This document shows, piece after piece, positions 7,502 to 13,477 of a stretch of 13,477 nt of DNA. A program made the position numbers and the translations under genes. The stretch comes from Lindgomyces ingoldianus (lineage: Eukaryota; Ascomycota; Dothideomycetes; Pleosporales; Lindgomycetaceae): NCBI RefSeq assembly GCF_010093535.1, contig NW_022985229.1:212664-226140 (forward strand). The letters run 5' to 3'. The notes beneath the pieces were generated by a model. That model worked only from the letters and a program-made list of their open reading frames with translations. It searched no databases and was not told where the DNA came from. Position 1 is the stretch's first letter. Each line of letters opens with the position of its first letter.

Positions 7502-7939
7502 TTACTTTTTGGCTCCAACGCTTAGGTTTTCCATTGGTTGGGCAAGTGTAGCCTCTTCTAACCCCATCTCCCCATCCTTATTCTTCTTTTCATCTCTTTT
7601 ACTATCCATAAACTCTTGATGCTTAAGCACCCACTCATCCTTGTCAAACCACTTTAAACTTCCATTAGCCATAGAAACTTTAACAATGGATTTGTTCTCA
7701 ATAAAGCCGGTTTCACCGTTCTCGAAATTAAAATCGCCCATTGAGAACTGTGTTATATTCTCAATTTGAAAGATGTTTGATGGTGACGTCTCGGCGGGAG
7801 GCGTTGCGTTTGGAGAAGTAGCTTTTGGAGAAGTTGTTGCGACTGTAGTCTTAAGAGGACAACATTTCTCGTCCTTGTGCTTGCTACACATTGAATCCTC
7901 GCCGCAATTTGCTTTGAATGCAGTTGCACCTATTTGAAG
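7502..7939 (-). pseudogene. 3' part of an unrecognised gene, interrupted by a copia LTR
   Basis: The minus-strand frame enters from the LTR at 7939 and runs 145 codons to the stop at 7502. From the junction it reads LQIGATAFKANCGEDSMCSK, then a Cys pair (KCCPLK) and a Thr/Pro/Ser-rich linker of about 30 residues. A conserved-looking C-terminal part follows (SMGDFNFENG, GSLKWFDKDEW) and the end is Lys/Glu-rich. It has no RIP-type stops, unlike the neighbouring element. The frame is open backwards into the LTR to about 8014, but without an ATG there. The first ATG inside the host part is near 7889 and would yield about 128 aa. The missing 5' part may lie beyond the retrotransposon, outside the window. 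No function is recognised. It could still be expressed as a shortened protein or from an LTR promoter. Confidence 0.55.
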
Positions 7940-8162
7940 TGTTTTATCACACCTTCTTGCATGAGCTGAGGAGGGGGCATATAGCAAACGACTCGACAAG
8001 GGAGCGAGATCCAAACAAGGTGGATTGAACGAGTGTATTGTAAGGTCTGAGGAGCTCGATAGAGCTCTGAGCTGACTATATACTGTACGAGACAGGAGCT
8101 ATGCCTAATGAGTGAATAGTGCAGTACATGGGTATGATATCGCGTGAGACACGTGCGACACA
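7940..8162 (-). repeat. 3' LTR of the copia element (about 223 bp)
   Basis: On the minus strand it starts TGTGTCGCAC directly after a G-rich polypurine tract and ends GATAAAACA, so it has TG...CA ends with a TGT...ACA inverted terminus. A TATATAGT motif on this strand near 8074-8081 could be the U3 TATA element. The adjoining five bases on the gene side are CTTCA (minus strand). The target duplication cannot be tested because the other flank is off-window. The exact 3' boundary is inferred from the TG...CA rule. Confidence 0.7.
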
Positions 8163-8172
8163 CCCCCCCAGC
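8163..8172 (-). other. Polypurine tract of the copia element
   Basis: The minus strand reads GCTGGGGGGG immediately before the LTR start TGTGTC. This G run is the expected plus-strand primer for reverse transcription and fixes the LTR border. Confidence 0.65.
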
Positions 8173-8279
8173 TTTGACGAAGTGAATACTGAAGCAAAGC
8201 TGTACAAAGAGAAATAATAGACTGCAGGTGTACAGTAGTGCACTTAAGAGTGCGAAACAGCAAAAAGAAGTTGGTAGGC

Positions 8280-9830
8280 TTAGGCTTTAAAGCCAATGTT
8301 AGTAGAGTGAGCCTTTAGGGCGTCACTTAGGCGGACGAGGCCTAGTTGTTTAATGAATGCTTGATGCTTTTGTCGAGGTAGAAACTTAGTAAGGCCATCA
8401 GCCGGCATGTCTGCAGTAGGGATCCAGCGTATGCGAATCCTTCTTTCCTGTACCTCTTGGCGAAGCCAGTGGTTGTGAATGTCAACGTGCTTGAGCTTGG
8501 TATCAAGCTTAGAGTCTTTCACCATGGCTCGTACGGTTTGTTGATTGTCGCATAGTAGGGTAGGTTCTTCCTCAGTGTCGAAGTCTATATCAGCGAAGAA
8601 TCGCTTCCACCACTCTAGGTGGCTAGCAGCGTGAGAGAGAGCTAGGAGCTCTGCTTCAGTCGTCGATTTAGTGACTGAGCGCTGCAAGGAGGCCTTCCAA
8701 TCGACAGCTGCGCCGAATAGTGTGAATAGCATGCCGTCGGAGCTGCGGCGACTGATTTCGTCGTCACCGTAAGCGGCATCTGATGCGCCGTAAAAGACGG
8801 GTCTCCAGGATGAATGAGTGGAGGTCCCTGAGTACTGAAGCGCATAGTCTTTAGTGCCGTAGAGATACTCGATGACATGCTGAGCGGCCTTCTGGTGTTC
8901 ATCTGAGGGGTTGACTAGGTATTCAGAGAGCTTTGAATGTGCTTTGGCGACGTCAGGTCTGATAGTAGTAGCAGCATAGCTGATAGAGCCAACGCGCTGC
9001 TGGTATGCCATGATCCTCTGTGTGTTTGTTTCGGTCATCTGATTAGGCCGCAGAGGTGGCGCTGATGCATTTAGTGGGGTGATTGGCCAAGGACGTGTGC
9101 GACTGGTATCGAGATTGAAGCGGGTGGCGAGCTGCTCAATGTATGACTCTTAGCTGAGCCATGCAGTGCGGTTGACCTTGTCGCGGTCGATTCAGATGCC
9201 AAGGAACCAGTTTAGTTCCCCCATAGCTCAGATCTCATAGATCTCCATGAGCTTGATTTCAAATTGGTCTAGGTGCTCCTCATACTCTGGTAGACAGAGG
9301 ACGACAATGTCATCAACGTAGAAGTAGACTAAGAGCTTCTTGTCAGCGAAGAGACAATCAACTCTAGGGACTTAGGAGAAGCTAAGCTTCTTGAGCGACC
9401 TAGTGAGCTCTAGATACCAGAGCCTAGGTGCGTCTTTGAGCCCGTACAGAGCTCGGAGGAGTCGAAGAAGTTGCCGAGGGCGACGGTAGCCCGGTGGCAG
9501 TTCGCAATATGCCGGGGTCGGGAGCCGAGCGTTAATGAACGCATTGATAGCGTCGTATTGTCGCGCGAGCAGGCCAAACGAGGCCATGATGGCGACGAGC
9601 GCCCTAAAGACGCGTGCTGCTAGAGTGGCAGCATATGTTTCAGCCGTGGTAACCTGGAGGTCGCCTCGTACACAGAGACGAGCCTTGAATTTGGTCAAAA
9701 ATCCTTCGGCGTCAAATTTGTACTTATATACCCATTTCAGGGGTATTACTTGAGCATCTGCAGCCTCTGCGATGGAGACTAGCTTAAATGCCTCTTTCCA
9801 ATAGAGGTCCGTGAATTCAATCCCCATGGC
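8280..9830 (-). other. copia reverse transcriptase and RNase H region
   Basis: RT motifs are WVYKYKFDAEGFLTKFKARL, then QYDAINAF with the first catalytic Asp (codon 9554-9552), ALYGLKDAPRLWY, and YVDD at 9320-9309. RNase H shows ASDAAYGDD, TEAELLAL, LCDNQQTV and KHVDIHNHWLR, so its acidic residues are present. The motifs look intact. Only four stops fall in this region (TAA 9372, TGA 9228, TGA 9192, TAA 9150) and none lies between 9149 and the terminal stop, making this the best-preserved part of the element. Confidence 0.88.
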
Positions 9831-10899
9831 ATGCTTCCAGCCGTCCGAGAATTAGTGGTGGCGTGCCTCATAGTAAGTTTTAGGCACAGGAGGTAGATTA
9901 TCTTAATAGAGAGCTTTAGGAGCAATAGTAGCAGGTTTCGCAGGGTCTTTTATAAAGCCTAATGCAAAGGCGTGGTACTAGCCAGACATTTTAGTGGTGG
10001 TTTGCATGAGGGCAGCAGCGTATTGTCGACGCCTTGTTCTGCTTTCTCCCTCTAGGATGTTTAATTTATTAATGTTGGCTGTGCTTCTAGCAGGGCCTAG
10101 TCTGGTGGATTCCTTGAGCCATGTGCGCGGGACAAAGTCAGCCCCTTTAAGGATTTCCTGAGGCTCATGATTAATTAGAGATGTGTGCTGACTAGTTATG
10201 GCTTGCTTAACATAATTGTTGTTAGTCTTAAAGTCTATAGCTGCGTTGCCTGTTTGCGGACAGACCTTAATAACTAATAGGGTCTTGTTGTTAGAGCTAT
10301 TATCTAGCGTGTTGCTAAGGTTATTTTAGGAGACTAAGTTAATGTTAGTTTCCCTTTCTAAGTTAACCTCTAAGATGGTTTCTAGGGTCATTTTAGGAGA
10401 GGGCAGATAATGGAGGGAGCCTGGCTGGCGCTTCTCTTGCGGCTGATTGCTAGGTCCGTCATCGCGCTCTTTAAGCTGTAGAAGCTCTTCTGTAAAGTTA
10501 ATGTAGTCCTTATTGTTTAAGGTATTGTCTGGGGTAAGGAGAGTCTCTGTAATGATGTTGTCTCTAACTACCTGTTGTAGTAGCTTGTACGATGCGTAGT
10601 TATTTAGTTCATAGAAGGAAGTGTTGTTAAACATAACATCGCGTACCTGGTAGACGTAGTTATTTGTTGGATTCCATATTTAATAGATGTTTCAGGAGTC
10701 ATACCCACGTAGATATCTGATGAAAGCTTGTGGTGCGAGCTTGTCTGACTTCGTAGTCCTTTTAATGAGGACATATGCCTTAACACTAATTCAGTGAAGG
10801 TGAGAGCAGTCTGGTTTCCTGCTGTATAGCATTTTAAATGGTGTCTTCTAATTAAGCAATTAGATGGGTGTACAGTTAAGCATGTAACCTGTGAGACTA

Positions 10900-11600
10900 A
10901 ATATAGTGTTTTTAAGAGACTTTAGGAATTTGCTAATGTGTGCGAGACTTTGAGCTCAAATGATGAGCGTCTGGCCTAAGCGTTCAGCTGCTCCATTAGC
11001 TTCTGGCGTATACAGTGGCGCCAGTTCTAGGGTAATGCCCTGTTTGTCGCAGAATTTCTGCAGAGTCTCTCCTGCTTGTCTAAATGCAGCCTTATTATTG
11101 CTCTAGAGTAGCGTTATTAAGATGTTAAATTAAATTAATGCTAGTTTGTGGACCTTTCGTATGATTGGAAGAATCACTGCCTTCTCTTTAGACAGGGTGA
11201 CGAATACCAGGTTATACTTTAACCAGGTACAATAGAAGTGGACTACATAGATGTTCTTGTGGATTGATGGAGACCAGAGCTCTATTAGGTCGAAGGCGAC
11301 TCGCTGGAATGGTCCATCGACAGGTATCTCGTGTTCGTTTCTCCGGCTGATCTGCTGCTTCATCTTCAAGAGCGCGCATAAGTCGCATTCAACAGTGTTC
11401 GGCGCTCTGCCGGTCGGTGGCTGTACGCCGGTGACCGACTCGTGGAGGTGTGTGACCGCTTCTGGGCTGATGCATCCCCATATATGATGGAGGGCGGTCG
11501 CGTCTTGCGTAATAGGTCGCCGTTCATAGCTTGGACGAAAGCGTCGCTGTGCGAGGTCTTTAGCAGCCATAACCATTAGTGAGGTGGATCCAATGGATGG
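10900..11600 (-). other. copia integrase region, second catalytic Asp lost
   Basis: The zinc-binding part reads LHHIWGCIS, then about 30 residues on VECDLCALLK. The second His of the usual HHCC is replaced by Cys. The core retains the first catalytic Asp (VAFDLIELW) and the Glu of YTPEANGAAER. The second position reads SNNKAAF where S-D-N is expected, the codon at 11099-11097 being AAT instead of GAT. A TAG lies just before it at 11103-11105. The domain is therefore catalytically dead even apart from its stops. Confidence 0.8.
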
Positions 11601-13310
11601 ATCCTCTGTGCGCAATACTAGGGCCCAGTGACCCCCAGTTCGAGTAGTGAAGCAGATCGGTGATCGGGTGCCATCATGGAGTCGTTTGTATACGAGGTTG
11701 TCTCCAGAGTCGAAGTGTATGTCCTGTCCTTGTAAAAGAGATACAAGACTAGTGAACATGTTAGGGATGTAGGCTACGTCATTCAGGTTTATCTTGGTAG
11801 GTCCTCTGGGACCCTTCACGGTGAGTGTGACCGTGCCCCATGCCAGTATAGGAAGGAGTTGGCTGCCGGCCCTGAGTCGGTCCGATGGGGATGAGCTCCG
11901 AGTCCATTGAAAGTCAGCTGGATTGTTGCAAACATGGATGTCCGCTCCAGGATCTAGGATCCATGAGTGCTAGAGAGGATTCTCTTCGTCATCCGGCTCC
12001 GCGGCATGTTCCTCACTCACGAGGTTTGTCGTGAAGCTCATGAGAGTAGCTGCTGATCGCCTGGTGCTAGTTGGGGCATTGGGTGGATTCCAGTTAGTGG
12101 AATTATTGGGAGCTGGCGTCTCGGAGATTGCATTCGGATGTGGACTAGGTTGAGACTGTGGGCTTTGATCGTACGATTAAGTCGCGTGACTGGACAATTG
12201 AGTTGGCTAATAATAGTTGCCATTGTTGCCGCCCCTTCCGCGTCCTCTCCATCCACCGCGTCCTCTTCCTTGGTTTGGTTGGTTTCTTGGTGGGGGAAGG
12301 TCTCTGTTCTTAAGCAGCTCAGCTTCTGCTTTAAGCTAAGGATTGCTGCTTATCCGCTTGTTGTATTCCTGCTAGAGGAAAGTAGGGATCTAGAACCCTT
12401 TAGGTCTTAGTCAAGGATCATTAATCCTGCAGTTCTTTAATTTGTGGCGACCTCCACAGAAGTCGCATATGAACTGCTGTTGCTGCTGTTCTGGTGTGGA
12501 CGAGCGTCCTTGGTATGTGGCGAAACCGCTGTGGGTGACACTAGGTTGCTAAGCTGGCTGTAATTGTTGCTAATTTTTAAAGAACTCTAGACAGCTAGTA
12601 AGGAAATCAGGTGGATCCTCATCGGTCTGTTCATGCTGGACCAGGATTGATTAGATGGCTGCTGCGCATCCAGGGTTTACGTCCGAAATTGCCGACACGA
12701 AGTCATAGTGTGGTTGATATTCCGTCACATTTGGCAGGTGGACTGATTTAGCATCAATATATGCGTTCCTGTACGCTGTGATCCATTAGTCCTGTTTTAT
12801 TTTTAATAACCACTTCCTTGCGCAGTTGTATGCTGTTCGTGCGCTCTGCTTAAGCTGCTTGTTAGAGGGCTCCAGGATTGCCCTCAAGGCCTTTAGCCTT
12901 TTGTAGATTGTTTCTTTGTCCCTAATGATAGGGTAGTTTAATGCGTCAACGGTGCTCTTAATAAGCACATAGATGTCTAATAGGGCTTTGTGTTAAGTTT
13001 AGAATAACCTTAGATCATCGCGGTAGTCTTCGCGGGCCATTGTGTAGCATCGTTAATCGTTAAGGTTTAGGTCAGAGACCATAGGATTCGGACTGAGCTG
13101 GGTGCTGCCTGTATGAAACTTCGCGACCTCAGGCCTCTGTGGCATAGTGTTAACCAGGAGATTTTCTGGTGAGAGATCTGGATTAATATACTCCCAGACA
13201 CATTCTCTAGTTGCTCGTGTCTTGATGCGACTGAACCAGGGCTGCCAGTCGCTCTTTTTGGTGAGCCGTACGGAGGCATTAATAGTTAGAGTCATCTTTA
13301 GTAGACAAAA

Positions 13311-13477
13311 AGGTTGTTGTTCGGTCAATCAGGCTCAGCTGGTGAGCAATCTGTGATCAATGTTTTGGAATGGACAGAAGGTTATTGTCCTGTCGATCAG
13401 GCTCAGGTGGTGAGCAATCTGTGATCGATATGTGTAGAATGGACGGAAGGTTATCGTCCAGTCGATCGGGCTCAAGT
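13311..13477 (-). repeat. 68-69 bp tandem repeats in the copia leader
   Basis: Units start at 13311, 13379 and 13448, the last cut by the window end. All share the core GGTGAGCAATCTGTGATC (plus-strand reading) and an AGGTTRTYG start. The same period is visible in the left copy (1-111), so the repeats belong to the element and not to the insertion site. They lie between the gag start and the unseen 5' LTR. Confidence 0.85.

Larger units (their letters stand above)
8280..13295 (-). pseudogene. copia gag-pol polyprotein gene, 30 in-frame stops, no frameshift
   Basis: The gag ATG (13295-13293, MTLTINASVRL) and every recognisable domain down to the end of RNase H (TAA at 8282-8280) lie in one frame. 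That is 1671 codons before the terminal stop. Reading it triplet by triplet I count 30 internal stops: 14 TAA, 10 TAG and 6 TGA. Gag covers roughly 12170-13295 and holds a CX2CX3HX4C knuckle at 12467-12429, followed by an Arg/Gly-rich stretch. The protease has a WILDPGADIH motif with its DPGA at 11954-11943. Integrase, RT and RNase H follow. Many of the stops stand where Gln, Trp or Arg codons would be expected, which implies transitions rather than deletions. No full-length protein can be made. Confidence 0.9.
7940..13477 (-). mobile_element. Ty1/copia LTR retrotransposon, RIP-mutated, 5' end outside the window
   Basis: Read on the minus strand, the order is leader repeats (13477-13311), gag, zinc knuckle, protease, integrase, reverse transcriptase, RNase H, polypurine tract and 3' LTR. 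Integrase before reverse transcriptase is the copia order, as opposed to gypsy. The primer-binding site and 5' LTR should lie to the right of 13477. The internal polyprotein frame contains many stops and one lost integrase aspartate, so this copy cannot move on its own. The LTR sits in an unrelated gene at 7939. A second, more decayed copy of its 5' end occupies 1-334 in the opposite orientation. Confidence 0.92.

Noticed and set aside
10604..10786. Minus-strand 60-codon frame between integrase and RT
   Set aside because: It is in a different frame from the polyprotein, whose domains on both sides share one frame.
12138..12410. Plus-strand 90-codon frame inside the copia gag region
   Set aside because: It is antisense to gag, and the other strand carries the zinc knuckle and Arg/Gly stretch in the polyprotein frame.
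1..13477. CRISPR array, tRNA or rRNA genes
   Set aside because: No spaced short repeats, cloverleaf or rRNA-like sequence was seen; the repeats present are tandem without spacers.

Overview
The window looks like nuclear DNA of a filamentous ascomycete, most likely a Dothideomycete-type Pezizomycotina. The evidence is short (46-55 nt) GT-AG introns with CTGAC or CTTAC branch sites, a DUF1996-type relic, a fungal orphan protein kinase, and a Ty1/copia retrotransposon carrying C-to-T and G-to-A decay of the kind left by repeat-induced point mutation (RIP). It reads as a small gene island inside a repeat-rich accessory region.

Layout. 1-334: leader and gag start of a copia element on the plus strand, very heavily mutated. 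333-536: a possible LTR of another element. 863-1103: four 60-bp tandem repeats. 1107-1734: 3' half of a dead DUF1996 gene, its intron still recognisable. 1754-2056 (minus): a small possible secreted protein. 2057-2960: no gene seen. 3093-4333: a three-exon gene of unknown function. 4898-5767: a complete protein kinase gene with a cryptic 51-nt in-frame intron. 5768-6460: no convincing gene. 6467-6643 (minus): a 58-aa Cys-rich protein. 7028-7183 (minus): a 51-aa possible membrane peptide. 7502-7939 (minus): the 3' part of an unrecognised gene, cut by a copia LTR. 7940-13477 (minus): a copia element with 3' LTR, polypurine tract, gag-pol and leader repeats; its 5' LTR lies beyond the window.

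The right-hand gag-pol keeps one reading frame from 13295 to 8280 and is broken by 30 in-frame stops. No frameshift is needed to connect gag, zinc knuckle, protease, integrase, RT and RNase H. The left-hand fragment is the same element in opposite orientation, so related 5' ends face each other across about 13 kb. The live candidates are the kinase, the three-exon unknown gene and the small minus-strand genes. They are not obviously an operon-like pathway. The best leads for new biology are the small Cys protein, the regulatory layout of the kinase, and the inverted copia frame around the island.
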